Assembly (NCBI GenBank): GCA_938035525.1
Contig: CALHOI010000027.1
Span: forward strand, 1-40,300
Source of the DNA: an uncultured Granulosicoccaceae bacterium
GTDB taxonomy: Bacteria; Pseudomonadota; Gammaproteobacteria; Granulosicoccales; Granulosicoccaceae
Length of the DNA stretch: 40,300 bases
Direction: 5' to 3'
Position numbers and translations under genes: made by a program. The notes beneath the pieces were generated by a model. That model searched no databases. It was not told where the DNA came from and worked only from the letters and a program-made list of their open reading frames with translations. Of the stretch, positions 15,385 through 22,761 are shown piece by piece; within the stretch, counting starts at the first letter, position 1, and the number at the start of each line of letters is the position of its first letter.

Positions 15385-15693
15385 ATGAAATCATTAAAAT
15401 TCTTAGCCTTGATTGCTTCAGCGATCGTGTTATCTGCGTGTCAGGTGCTATCAGGTGGTTCAAATTCAGCTGAGCCTATTGTGATCACAGAGCCTGAGCC
15501 CATTGAACAAATTCAATCTACTTTTCTCGAAGGCGATACACTTTGGGACTTTGCTGAGCGCACAACAGGCAGCGGCTTTAATTGGGAGAAAATTATGATT
15601 CTCAATGATATTGAAGACGAAAGAAATATTGATGCGGGTATTGTGTTGTTGGTACCACCTGAATTGGCTGTTGATAGCCTTAAAACTCAGTAG
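15385..15693 (+). CDS. LysM-domain lipoprotein
   Basis: A 102-aa lipoprotein. The ATG at 15385 gives a typical lipoprotein signal, MKSLKFLALIASAIVLSAC, with lipobox L-S-A-C (Cys19). A longer ATG at 15331 would add 18 residues without a leader role. After a Ser/Gly/Glu-rich linker, residues about 48-95 form a LysM repeat (EGDTLWDFAERTTGSGFNW, then NDIEDERNIDAGIVLLVPPE), which binds peptidoglycan. Position +2 is Gln, which favours outer-membrane sorting by the usual Lol rule. It probably anchors an envelope function; the partner is unknown. It is monocistronic, with repeats and a terminator immediately downstream. Confidence 0.85.
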   Translation: MKSLKFLALIASAIVLSACQVLSGGSNSAEPIVITEPEPIEQIQSTFLEGDTLWDFAERTTGSGFNWEKIMILNDIEDERNIDAGIVLLVPPELAVDSLKTQ

Positions 15694-15704
15694 TCTCTTT
15701 GCGA

Positions 15705-15768
15705 GCATTCAGTAATCACTGCATTCAGTAATCACTCCATTGAGTAATCGACCTCGTCAGTAATCAGA
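15705..15768. repeat. 16-bp tandem repeat, four units
   Basis: Two perfect copies of GCATTCAGTAATCACT (15705-15720, 15721-15736) are followed by two diverged units (15737-15752, 15753-15768) that keep the core AGTAATC in register. The array lies 12 bp past the LysM gene stop and before a hairpin. Confidence 0.8.
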
Positions 15769-15777
15769 CGCTGTAGC

Positions 15778-15798
15778 AGCCGGGCATCACGCCCGGCT
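15778..15798. terminator. Terminator hairpin between convergent genes
   Basis: AGCCGGGC (15778-15785) pairs with GCCCGGCT (15791-15798) around ATCAC. The stem is G+C-rich and sits between the LysM gene (+) and iolG (-), so it can serve both, although neither side has a long T-run. Confidence 0.55.
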
Positions 15799-15821
15799 TG
15801 TTACTTGAAGGTTTTCATCCC

Positions 15822-16817
15822 TTAAATTGTCGCTAGTGGTATGGCCTTGCCAGTGCTGGCCGACATAACAGCGGCTTCTGCTAATCGTAAGGACTCCACG
15901 CCATCGTTGTGATCGGCCAATGGCTTGCCTTTTTCACTGAGTGCTCTAATAAAGTCCTCTAACTCTAGCCGGTATGCGTCCTGATAACGTTCCAGGAAAA
16001 AGTGTAAGGGCACATCGGTCGACACACCCTTTGCATGAGAGTGAACCAGATTGGTGTCAGTGTGGTTCATGGCTTGCAACATACCCTTTGAGCCAAATGC
16101 TTCAATGCGTTGGTCGTAGCCGTAGACCGATCGTCGGTTGTTGGTAATCATGGCTATTTTGCCACTGGCTGTGGTTAAGGTAACGCCAGCTGTGTCCACA
16201 TCGCCAGCGTCTCCTATGGCCTGATCGATGACGCAACTGCCTGTTGCATAGACCGTTTCAATCGGCTCATCCAGCATCCAGCGAGCAATGTCGAAGTCGT
16301 GAATCATCATGTCTCGAAAAAGACCCCCTGATACTTTGACGTAGTCGATGGGTGGAGGGGAGGGGTCACGGCTGATGATTATCAACGTTTCAAGTGTGCC
16401 GATATCGCCTTGATTGATTCGAGCGTGCAGTTCGGCAAATTGCGGGTCGAAGCGTCGGTTGAAGCCCATGGCACACAGCACGCCGGATTTTTCAATGTGT
16501 GAGGCAGCTTCCTGCGCAATAGCCAAACTGATATCGACGGGTTTTTCACAAAAAACAGGCATGCTGTTTTCAGCGCATCGCTTAAGTAGTGGCGCGTGAG
16601 TATCGGTAGCGCTGGCTATGATGATGCCAGTGAGCTCATTGTCTGCGAATACCTCATCAACGCTGACAGCCGTTGCTCCACACGATTCTGCCAGCTTTAT
16701 GGCCGAGGGTTCATGCACATCACACACGTACTTGATGCTGGTGTTGTGTACCCCATTGACTGCCAGAGCATGGACTTTACCAATGCGACCAGCGCCGATC
16801 AGAGCCAGTTTGTTCAT
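15822..16817 (-). CDS. iolG: Inositol 2-dehydrogenase, Gfo/Idh/MocA family
   Basis: A 331-aa protein, the usual IolG length when started at the ATG at 16817. The N-terminal Rossmann motif is LALIGAGRIGKVHA (residues 4-17), which binds NAD. CEKPVDIS with Glu91-Lys92-Pro93 supplies the conserved Lys. The MIHDFDIARWML segment (about residues 166-177) gives the Asp/His pair of the Gfo/Idh/MocA active site. The enzyme oxidises myo-inositol to 2-keto-inositol. It is divergent from mmsA/iolA, the last enzyme of inositol breakdown, which supports the assignment. Other iol genes (B, C, D, E) are not in the window. A related sugar dehydrogenase remains possible. Confidence 0.78.
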   Translation of the reverse strand: MNKLALIGAGRIGKVHALAVNGVHNTSIKYVCDVHEPSAIKLAESCGATAVSVDEVFADNELTGIIIASATDTHAPLLKRCAENSMPVFCEKPVDISLAIAQEAASHIEKSGVLCAMGFNRRFDPQFAELHARINQGDIGTLETLIIISRDPSPPPIDYVKVSGGLFRDMMIHDFDIARWMLDEPIETVYATGSCVIDQAIGDAGDVDTAGVTLTTASGKIAMITNNRRSVYGYDQRIEAFGSKGMLQAMNHTDTNLVHSHAKGVSTDVPLHFFLERYQDAYRLELEDFIRALSEKGKPLADHNDGVESLRLAEAAVMSASTGKAIPLATI

Positions 16818-17116
16818 CTGAGAGAGCCTTTCTTTGCCTGTTGTAGGCCGGGTATGGTAACCCATGCTCGAGGTGCAAATCTGGCTTTCGAACCGCTGTT
16901 TGCTGGTTAAAACAGGCGCTTATTTGAGTCGGGTACATGCCAAAAGGCGTCAGGGGTGCCGCCAGTGGTGCGCTTGGGGTGTGTTCAAGCTATTATGGCG
17001 CAGGTGCGCGGTTTTTACGGCGATTTGCACAAGGGTCGCTCTTCATTTTTGCGAACAAATCGCGATCTACGTCAACAAAGCGTGCAAACGAATTCTTAGC
17101 ATTTTGAGATCAGTCA
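16818..17116. promoter_or_regulatory. Divergent intergenic region of iolG and mmsA
   Basis: These 299 bp must hold the promoters of both flanking genes. I see no convincing -35/-10 pair and no extended palindrome. Short frames here overlap the iolG leader and look non-coding. Confidence 0.4.
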
Positions 17117-18604
17117 ATGATAGAAAATATAATTAACAACCAACGCGTCGCAACCACCAGTGGACGTGAGCAGCCGGTGTATAACCCAGCCACGGGCGAG
17201 GTGATTGACGCACTCGGCTTATCCAGTGTCGAGGAAGTCAATGCGGCTGTCGACGCCGCCGCTGCCGCATTCCCCGCCTGGTCGAATACACCACCGTTAA
17301 AGCGCGCCTCAATAATGTTTCGTTTTAACGAGCTGATTTCGCAAAATGCTGACGCCATAGCACGAGAAATTTCGCGCGAGCATGGGAAAACGCATGACGA
17401 TGCGCTAGGAGAGGTGCAACGCGGTAAAGAGGTAGTGGAGTTCTGCTGCGGAATCCCTCAACTGCTAAAAGGCGAGTTCTCCAGAAACGTCGGGCCATCT
17501 ATCGATAGCTACTCTGATCGACAGGCGCTGGGCGTGTGTGCTGGTATTACCCCGTTTAATTTTCCTGCCATGGTGCCTTTATGGATGTACCCGGTGGCCA
17601 TTGCCTGTGGCAACACGTTTGTACTCAAGCCATCAGAGCGCGATCCATCCTCGGTCATGATGCTTGCGGAACTGTTCCACCAAGCTGGCCTGCCAGAAGG
17701 TGTGCTGAATGTGGTTCACGGTGACAAAGGTGCGGTTGACGCGTTGTTGGACAACCCGACTGTACAAGCCATTAGTTTTGTTGGCTCAACGCCTATTGCC
17801 GAATACGTGTACCAGCGCGGCACGCAAGCAGGCAAGCGCGTGCAGGCACTGGGTGGTGCTAAAAATCACATGGTGGTTATGCCCGATGCCGATTTGGATC
17901 AAGCTGTCGATGCACTGATGGGCGCAGGCTTTGGTTCGGCTGGCGAGCGATGCATGGCCATATCGGTTGCGGTGCCGGTAGGCGAAGAAACTGCGGATAA
18001 ATTAGTCGAGAAGTTACGGCCACGTGTCGAAGCGTTGAAAGTAGGGCCGGCAGACGACACTGAAGCCGAGATGGGTCCTGTGATTACCAGCGAGGCCAAG
18101 TCGCGTATTGTTGGACTTATTGATGATGGCGTTAGTGCCGGGGCTGAGTTAGTTGTTGATGGCCGCAATGTCAGTTTGCAAGGTTATGAAAATGGTTATT
18201 TTCTGGGTGGCAGCTTGTTTGATCGCGTTACTACAGATATGCGCATCTATAAGGAAGAAATATTTGGCCCGGTGTTATCCGTTGTACGCGCAGCCAAATT
18301 TGATGAAGCAGTGCACATGATCAATGAACACGAGTATGGCAACGGCACTGCCATTTTTACTCGTGATGGTGATGCAGCGCGAAGCTTCACCGACAGTATT
18401 CAAGTGGGCATGGTTGGGGTTAACGTACCTATTCCGGTACCGGTCGCGTATCACAGTTTTGGTGGCTGGAAACGATCACTGTTTGGCGATCATTCCATTT
18501 ATGGTCCGGAAGGTGTGCATTTTTATACGCGGTTAAAAACCATCACCAGCCGATGGCCAACGGGTATTAAAGAAGGCTCGGTTTTTTCTTTTCCTACTAC
18601 TTGA
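17117..18604 (+). CDS. mmsA: CoA-acylating methylmalonate-semialdehyde dehydrogenase
   Basis: A 495-aa ALDH-superfamily enzyme that converts (methyl)malonate semialdehyde plus CoA to propionyl- or acetyl-CoA, CO2 and NADH. It is the last step of valine and myo-inositol breakdown (iolA in inositol operons). Key features are [19 protein letters not shown] (about residues 136-154), [32 protein letters not shown] and catalytic Cys279 in [20 protein letters not shown] near the end is characteristic of MmsA. The classical ALDH Glu general base is absent, as in this CoA-dependent subfamily. The neighbouring iolG suggests an inositol role, but valine breakdown is equally possible. Confidence 0.92.
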   Translation: MIENIINNQRVATTSGREQPVYNPATGEVIDALGLSSVEEVNAAVDAAAAAFPAWSNTPPLKRASIMFRFNELISQNADAIAREISREHGKTHDDALGEVQRGKEVVEFCCGIPQLLKGEFSRNVGPSIDSYSDRQALGVCAGITPFNFPAMVPLWMYPVAIACGNTFVLKPSERDPSSVMMLAELFHQAGLPEGVLNVVHGDKGAVDALLDNPTVQAISFVGSTPIAEYVYQRGTQAGKRVQALGGAKNHMVVMPDADLDQAVDALMGAGFGSAGERCMAISVAVPVGEETADKLVEKLRPRVEALKVGPADDTEAEMGPVITSEAKSRIVGLIDDGVSAGAELVVDGRNVSLQGYENGYFLGGSLFDRVTTDMRIYKEEIFGPVLSVVRAAKFDEAVHMINEHEYGNGTAIFTRDGDAARSFTDSIQVGMVGVNVPIPVPVAYHSFGGWKRSLFGDHSIYGPEGVHFYTRLKTITSRWPTGIKEGSVFSFPTT

Positions 18605-18721
18605 TATTGTCGACGAAGTTTATAAGGCCGATATCGCGGGTGTTGCCGTCTCGCATTTGTTTTCTGGGTTGCGACAGTTTTGTCGAACAGATGATATCGG
18701 GATAGTCGGCAGACGAATAAC

Positions 18722-18747
18722 CGGTCGTGGCGTTCTTGCCACGACCG
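18722..18747 (+). terminator. Strong hairpin downstream of mmsA
   Basis: CGGTCGTGGC (18722-18731) pairs perfectly with GCCACGACCG (18738-18747) around GTTCTT, about 118 bp after the mmsA stop. No T-tract follows. The right arm's last base is the first base of the 16-bp repeat array. Confidence 0.5.
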
Positions 18748-18906
18748 ACTTACCCTACGATTGACTTACCCTACGACCGACTTACCGTACGATTGACTTA
18801 CCCTGCGATTGACTTACCCTGCGATTAGCTAATCCTTCTATAAAGTAGCCCTTCTACTAATTCACCCTTTAACCGATTCACCCATCGGCCGACTTTCCAG
18901 GCAATT
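18747..18906. repeat. 16-bp tandem array, about ten units, decaying toward the right
   Basis: Five near-identical units of GACTTACCCTRCGATT occupy 18747-18762, 18763-18778, 18779-18794, 18795-18810 and 18811-18826. Five diverged units in the same 16-bp register follow: 18827-18842, 18843-18858, 18859-18874, 18875-18890 and 18891-18906. Most of these keep a CCC or TCC in the centre, and several a GAYT start. The array fills the space between mmsA and the convergent DUF1127 gene. Confidence 0.8.
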
Positions 18907-18931
18907 GTTTAGTATTTCGCACAATGGCTGT

Positions 18932-19270
18932 TTAAAAGCGCCTCTTATTAAATGGTTTAACAAATTGTGCTTCCAATTTTTCAAACATTTTAAAATCCCG
19001 TGCGCGTTTTCTTCGAGCAAACGGGATATCAAAAAAGTGTCTGCGCGATTCTGTACTGGCGTGATTAGGGTGAATGCCAATATCGCTAAGCTGTTCGTCG
19101 CTTAGCTTGCCAAGCGCGCGACGCTCTAACCAAACGTTGTGCATTACGGGCAGATTAATCACGACATCAATGACTGCTGCTATTAAATTACCGATTACCG
19201 TGTTTTTAGAAGCATTACGCGAGCCGTTGCTTTGTGCGTGGTGTTGTTGAGTTGTTGGTCGAATTTCCAT
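18932..19270 (-). CDS. DUF1127 (YjiS-like) domain protein
   Basis: A 112-aa, basic, probably cytoplasmic protein. The DUF1127 core is VWLERRALGKLSDEQLSDIGI, in which LSDEQLxDIGI is the family hallmark. It is followed by an R/K-rich tail, longer than usual for the family. Ahead of it is a hydrophobic-amphipathic segment VIGNLIAAVIDVVINLPVM (about residues 25-43). DUF1127 proteins are small and often stress- or growth-phase-responsive, and some bind RNA; no specific role is assignable. The ATG at 19270 is chosen because AGGTGG lies 6 nt upstream. It is divergent from the LysR gene (103 bp), which may control it. Confidence 0.78.
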   Translation of the reverse strand: MEIRPTTQQHHAQSNGSRNASKNTVIGNLIAAVIDVVINLPVMHNVWLERRALGKLSDEQLSDIGIHPNHASTESRRHFFDIPFARRKRARDFKMFEKLEAQFVKPFNKRRF

Positions 19271-19373
19271 TTGCATCCACCTCTTAGTTGCGGTAAACAT
19301 GATAGTTACAGTATTAGCCATGCCCACTGTTTTTGGAAACGAATTAATGTGATTTCAACAATCACTAAAGTTG

Positions 19374-20240
19374 ATGGATGATATTTCAATGCATAGAAAC
19401 CTCGATCTAGTCTCACTCAGAACCCTTATCGCAGTGGCCGAAACAGGTGGAATGACGCGCGCTGCCAATTCCTTACACATGACGCAATCCGCTGTTAGCA
19501 TGCAAATGAAACGTCTGGAAGAACATCTGTCGGTTCAACTACTGGAGCGCGATGGCAGAAAAGTAGTGGCAACGGTGGAAGGTGATCGGCTTATTTCTTA
19601 TGCGCGTCGATTGTTGGATATTAATAATGAAGCCATACGTAGCTTAAGCGAATCGCTTTATGATGCCAGTATCACCTGCGGGATATCCGATGATATTTTG
19701 CATCCGTGCATGCCTGCTATTGTTGGCAAGTTAAGACAGTCGCAACCACGATTAGGCGTCAACATAGAACTGGAGTGCAGCCATTATTTACTGCGTGGAC
19801 TCAAAAACGGATTGTATGATGTGATTTTTACCACTGAGTTAGAACCATCGCAGGGGGGTGAGTGTATAGACAAGCAGGCATTGCTATGGATGACTCAAAG
19901 CAATGGTGAGTGCTGGAAGCAAAGACCCTTGCCTGTGGCATTTTCGCATCACAGTATGTTTAGAAAGCCCGCTTTAGAGGCGCTTGATCAGGCCAATATT
20001 CCGTGGATTGACCGAACACAAACCATGAACGACTGGTCTGCGCTGGCGTACTCGGGCGCAGACCTTGGTGTTCGCGCCGAGCTTGAAAACAACTGCCTCA
20101 ATGGCATTAGCGCTATAGAGCACGATGGGGCTTTGCCAGCTTTGCCCGACTACAATGTTGTGGTGTATTTTTCACCGGGCTTAAACAGCGAATTAGCGCA
20201 GGAAATTGCTGTGGTTGCGCGAGAAGCGTTTTCATCCTAA
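19374..20240 (+). CDS. LysR-family transcriptional regulator
   Basis: A 288-aa LysR regulator. The N-terminal winged HTH is LRTLIAVAETGGMTRAANSL followed by HMTQSAVSMQMKRLEEHL (about residues 14-52), then the linker helix RLISYARRLLDINNEAIRSL. The effector domain (about 95-285) is two-lobed with ITCGISDDILHP and DVIFTTELE. The effector is unknown. The ATG at 19374 directly follows an in-frame TTG at 19371; neither has a strong Shine-Dalgarno, and an ATG at 19389 is also possible. It is divergent from the DUF1127 gene and followed 37 bp later by a VOC protein, both candidate targets. Confidence 0.9.
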   Translation: MDDISMHRNLDLVSLRTLIAVAETGGMTRAANSLHMTQSAVSMQMKRLEEHLSVQLLERDGRKVVATVEGDRLISYARRLLDINNEAIRSLSESLYDASITCGISDDILHPCMPAIVGKLRQSQPRLGVNIELECSHYLLRGLKNGLYDVIFTTELEPSQGGECIDKQALLWMTQSNGECWKQRPLPVAFSHHSMFRKPALEALDQANIPWIDRTQTMNDWSALAYSGADLGVRAELENNCLNGISAIEHDGALPALPDYNVVVYFSPGLNSELAQEIAVVAREAFSS

Positions 20241-20277
20241 CTAAACGATAGTTTTAACCACTGCAAAGGAGGGGATT

Positions 20278-20673
20278 ATGCTAATCGATCATATTGGTCT
20301 GTCAGTAGCAAACTATGATGTCAGCAAGCGGTTCTATTCTGCAGTGCTTGCCACGCTTGATATAGAACTGGTTATAGAGGTACAAGGATGGGCCGGTTAT
20401 GGTAAAGGTGAAAAAGCCGAGTTTTGGTTTGGGCCCGATGTGCACACGCAATCGCCCATGCATATTGCCTTTCGAGCGCAATCGCGTGAGCAGGTTGATC
20501 AGTTTTATAAAGCCGCTATTGCTGCTGGCGCAAAAGACAACGGCAAACCGGGGATACGAGAGATCTACCATCCCAATTACTACGGTGCTTTTGTGATCGA
20601 CCCCGATGGCCACAATATTGAGGCCGTGTGTCACGAGGCTGTGAATCACGAAAATCTGCGGGGTGTTAATTAA
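20278..20673 (+). CDS. VOC-family (glyoxalase/bleomycin-resistance-like) protein
   Basis: A 131-aa protein of the vicinal-oxygen-chelate fold. Repeat 1 begins MLIDHIGLSVANYDVSKRFY (H5 as the first metal ligand position). Repeat 2 has SPMHIAFRAQSREQVDQFY and ends YGAFVIDPDGHNIEAVCH, whose Glu is the usual last ligand. Members are lyases, dioxygenases or binding proteins; the substrate is unknown. It has an excellent AAGGAGG Shine-Dalgarno at about 20265-20271. It follows the LysR gene, and its stop codon overlaps the stop of the convergent TauE gene (20670-20673). Confidence 0.88.
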   Translation: MLIDHIGLSVANYDVSKRFYSAVLATLDIELVIEVQGWAGYGKGEKAEFWFGPDVHTQSPMHIAFRAQSREQVDQFYKAAIAAGAKDNGKPGIREIYHPNYYGAFVIDPDGHNIEAVCHEAVNHENLRGVN

Positions 20674-21398
20674 AGTACGCCGATTCCCGAAAATATTAAA
20701 CTGAATCCCATCACTAACAAAATAAGATAGACCATCAGTCGAAATTGCTCCGCGTTAACTTTTTTAATGACAAGGTTACCCAGTAACCCGCCTATTATCA
20801 TCGGTATTAGTCCAGTGGAAAAATTGATTAACGTGGCTTTTGACAGCAGGCCTCCAGTGGCGAAGCCGATAAGGATAACCACATTGAGTAACAGGCTGAC
20901 GCCGTGCATGGTGGCGCGAAACTCTTCAGCTTGTAACCGAGCCCACTGCAGGCAAAGCACTAATGGTGCACCAATTAAATTGTAGGCAGCGCCGAGTACA
21001 CCAATAACAAACCCGAATGGCCAGACTGCATTTGCTGGCATAGGGGTTGATGGTGTGAGCGCTAACAGTGCGTTCAAACTGGATAAAACCACCACAGCAC
21101 CCAATGTGATTTTCACTACCCCTTCGTTGACAAAAACCAGAAACGAAATACCAAAAGGGACACCTATACTGGCAGTGATTAAAAGCCGCCAGGTAATATC
21201 TCGATTTATCGAACGCCAATGATTTTTGAGTATGGCGGCGGATAGCAGCATTGATAGCATCGCTAGTAGCGGTGTGATTTGGGTTATAGGCAACACCAGC
21301 GTTAACAAGGGTATGGATATAAGCGCAGCGCCAAAGCCGAACGCCGATTGAACGGTGAAAGCCAGAACCAAAAATAAGGCGGTAGCAAATAGCGTCAC
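20670..21398 (-). CDS. TauE/SafE-family sulfite/anion exporter-like membrane protein
   Basis: A 242-aa integral membrane protein with about seven to eight spans. The first repeat has LFLVLAFTVQSAFGFGAALISIPL (about residues 5-28; key FGFGAALI), the TauE/SafE signature. The second has GVLGAAYNLIGAPLVLCLQW (about 133-152) as the matching G-A-P re-entrant motif. The family exports sulfite, sulfoacetate or other small organosulfur anions, and many members are uncharacterised. It is downstream of the aspartate racemase gene on the same strand (51-bp gap), so the two may be cotranscribed. The stop codon overlaps that of the VOC gene by 4 bp. Confidence 0.88.
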   Translation of the reverse strand: MTLFATALFLVLAFTVQSAFGFGAALISIPLLTLVLPITQITPLLAMLSMLLSAAILKNHWRSINRDITWRLLITASIGVPFGISFLVFVNEGVVKITLGAVVVLSSLNALLALTPSTPMPANAVWPFGFVIGVLGAAYNLIGAPLVLCLQWARLQAEEFRATMHGVSLLLNVVILIGFATGGLLSKATLINFSTGLIPMIIGGLLGNLVIKKVNAEQFRLMVYLILLVMGFSLIFSGIGVL

Positions 21399-21449
21399 AG
21401 TTTTCTAGTGACAATAGTGTTGGTTATGGGCACACACAACAGATCGGTA

Positions 21450-22139
21450 TTATTGCGCAAATGCAAGCGCGGCTCTTGCGTGTAATTCGGTTGTGTCAAA
21501 AGATGGGATGGGGACATCTTTTGGTGACAGCAGCAACGAGACTTCCGTGCAACCAAATATGACGCCGTCAGCGCCGTTGGCTATGCCGCGCGCTACAACC
21601 GCCTGATACTTTGAGCGCGATTCAGGCTTTATAATGCCTTGACAGAGCTCGTTGTAAATAATGTCGTGCACTAAATTGCGATCGGCCTCGTTTGGCGTAA
21701 TAACATTAATATTGTGCTTGTCTTGTAAATGACCTTTGTAAAAAGTCTGCTCCATGGTATAGCGCGTGGCAAGTAACAAGGGTTTGCTTACTGATGTTGC
21801 CTGTATTGCGGTAGCAGTAGCATCGGCAATGTGTATTAATGGAATAGACACAGCAGCCTCAACTTCTGCTGCCATTTTATGCATGGTATTGGTGCAAATG
21901 ACAATGCATTGTGCGCCGCCTTTCTCCAGCCGGTGTGCAGCGTCAATCATCCTTTGTGTTGCGGCTTGCCAATCGTTGTTGGCCTGTAGTGCTTCTATCT
22001 CAGCAAAATCGAATGACCAAAGCAGGAGTTCTGCAGAGTGCAGACCGCCAGAGTGTTCGCGCGTGATGCGGTTTAGTAGTTGGTAGTAGACAATGGTGCT
22101 CTCCCAACTCATACCGCCAATAAGGCCGATGGTTTTCAT
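21450..22139 (-). CDS. Aspartate racemase (Asp/Glu racemase family)
   Basis: A 229-aa cofactor-independent racemase interconverting L- and D-aspartate (or glutamate) by two Cys. The ATG at 22139 gives the canonical start MKTIGLIGGMSWESTIVYYQ; a longer frame to 22190 would add 17 unmatched residues. The first catalytic Cys lies in IVICTNTMHKMA (about residues 78-89) and the second in IFGCTEVSLLL (about residues 190-200). Length and motifs match bacterial RacD/YgeA proteins. It lies just downstream of the terminator of the small gene at 22276 and just upstream of the TauE gene. Confidence 0.9.
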   Translation of the reverse strand: MKTIGLIGGMSWESTIVYYQLLNRITREHSGGLHSAELLLWSFDFAEIEALQANNDWQAATQRMIDAAHRLEKGGAQCIVICTNTMHKMAAEVEAAVSIPLIHIADATATAIQATSVSKPLLLATRYTMEQTFYKGHLQDKHNINVITPNEADRNLVHDIIYNELCQGIIKPESRSKYQAVVARGIANGADGVIFGCTEVSLLLSPKDVPIPSFDTTELHARAALAFAQ

Positions 22140-22218
22140 ATTGGCGAGTGTATCGAAAACTCGAACAAAAATGGCCGCTTTGTAAAACAACTTCTAAACA
22201 AAAAGGCCAGACACAAAA

Positions 22219-22239
22219 AAGGCCGCGAGTGGCGGCCTT
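22219..22239 (-). terminator. Rho-independent terminator of the small gene at 22276
   Basis: Read on the - strand, AAGGCCGC (22239-22232) pairs with GCGGCCTT (22226-22219) around a 5-nt loop and is followed by a run of T (plus-strand A at 22215-22220). It is a textbook terminator 36 bp after the stop at 22276, and the best in the window. Confidence 0.85.
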
Positions 22240-22275
22240 CGATGCGATATTTACAGATAGTTAATCGATGTGGAC

Positions 22276-22407
22276 TCAGTCGATTTTAGTGGCTTTGCCA
22301 GCGTTGTTTAGCTTTGGTTTTACTTTGTCATGGTACATTTGCTTAACCATGTCCCAATTGCGTCCAACCCACCAGCTGCCGCCCATTAAGATTAATGTTG
22401 TTATCAT
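22276..22407 (-). CDS. Small membrane-associated protein, 43 aa
   Basis: A short frame whose product begins MITTLILMGGSWWVGRNWDM and continues VKQMYHDKVKPKL to a basic, polar tail ending KATKID. The first 15 residues are hydrophobic with G-G-S-W-W-V-G, a likely membrane-inserting or peripheral helix, followed by an amphipathic basic region. GGGG lies 7-8 nt before the ATG, and a strong - strand terminator lies 36 bp after the stop, so a real short transcript is likely. A TACAAT -10-like box lies at 22444-22449 (on the - strand). I do not recognise the family; no function is proposed. Confidence 0.6.
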   Translation of the reverse strand: MITTLILMGGSWWVGRNWDMVKQMYHDKVKPKLNNAGKATKID

Positions 22408-22761
22408 ATTCGTGCCCCGTTTAATTAATTGCTTAAGTCGAAAATTGTATTCAGCGCTGATGCGGCATACCGCATTGCATTACCGCTGAAAGATTAGCCG
22501 TATTGGTTTTGTTTTTGGCGTGTGAATCTATAGTGTGGATGAACTCCACTTTTTCAATATTAGCTTCAATAGCTGACAGCTTCAGTCACTGGATGCCTTA
22601 GCTCGCCTCCATTGCCTGCTTTTGAAGAAATCGATGTGTCAAGGTTATCAGTGCACCCGAGCGGCGCGCAAGTATGATGAGGGTATGTTAATGCAAACTA
22701 GCGTTAACTTGGTGCATTTGGGGCCAAATGCACCAAGTTGGTTGCCTGCAAACTGGTTCAA
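22408..22761. other. Gap of 354 bp between the small gene and ETF-QO
   Basis: It contains a long palindrome at 22706-22739, a small hairpin (ATGCGG-CATA-CCGCAT) near 22459-22474 and the likely promoter of the small - strand gene. No further coding frame is convincing on either strand. Confidence 0.45.
22706..22739 (-). terminator. Perfect 16-bp inverted repeat after the ETF-QO gene
   Basis: AACTTGGTGCATTTGG (22706-22721) and CCAAATGCACCAAGTT (22724-22739) are exact inverse complements with 2 nt between. It begins 22 bp after the ETF-QO stop. It lacks a T-tract on the - strand exit side, so termination, mRNA 3' protection or a protein-binding palindrome are all possible. Confidence 0.55.

Noticed and set aside
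18747..18826. CRISPR array
   Set aside because: The 16-bp units are directly adjacent with no spacers, and no cas gene is present.
20926..21414. 162-codon frame overlapping the TauE/SafE gene on the same strand
   Set aside because: Out of frame with the membrane protein signature and Cys-rich without pattern; a codon-usage shadow.
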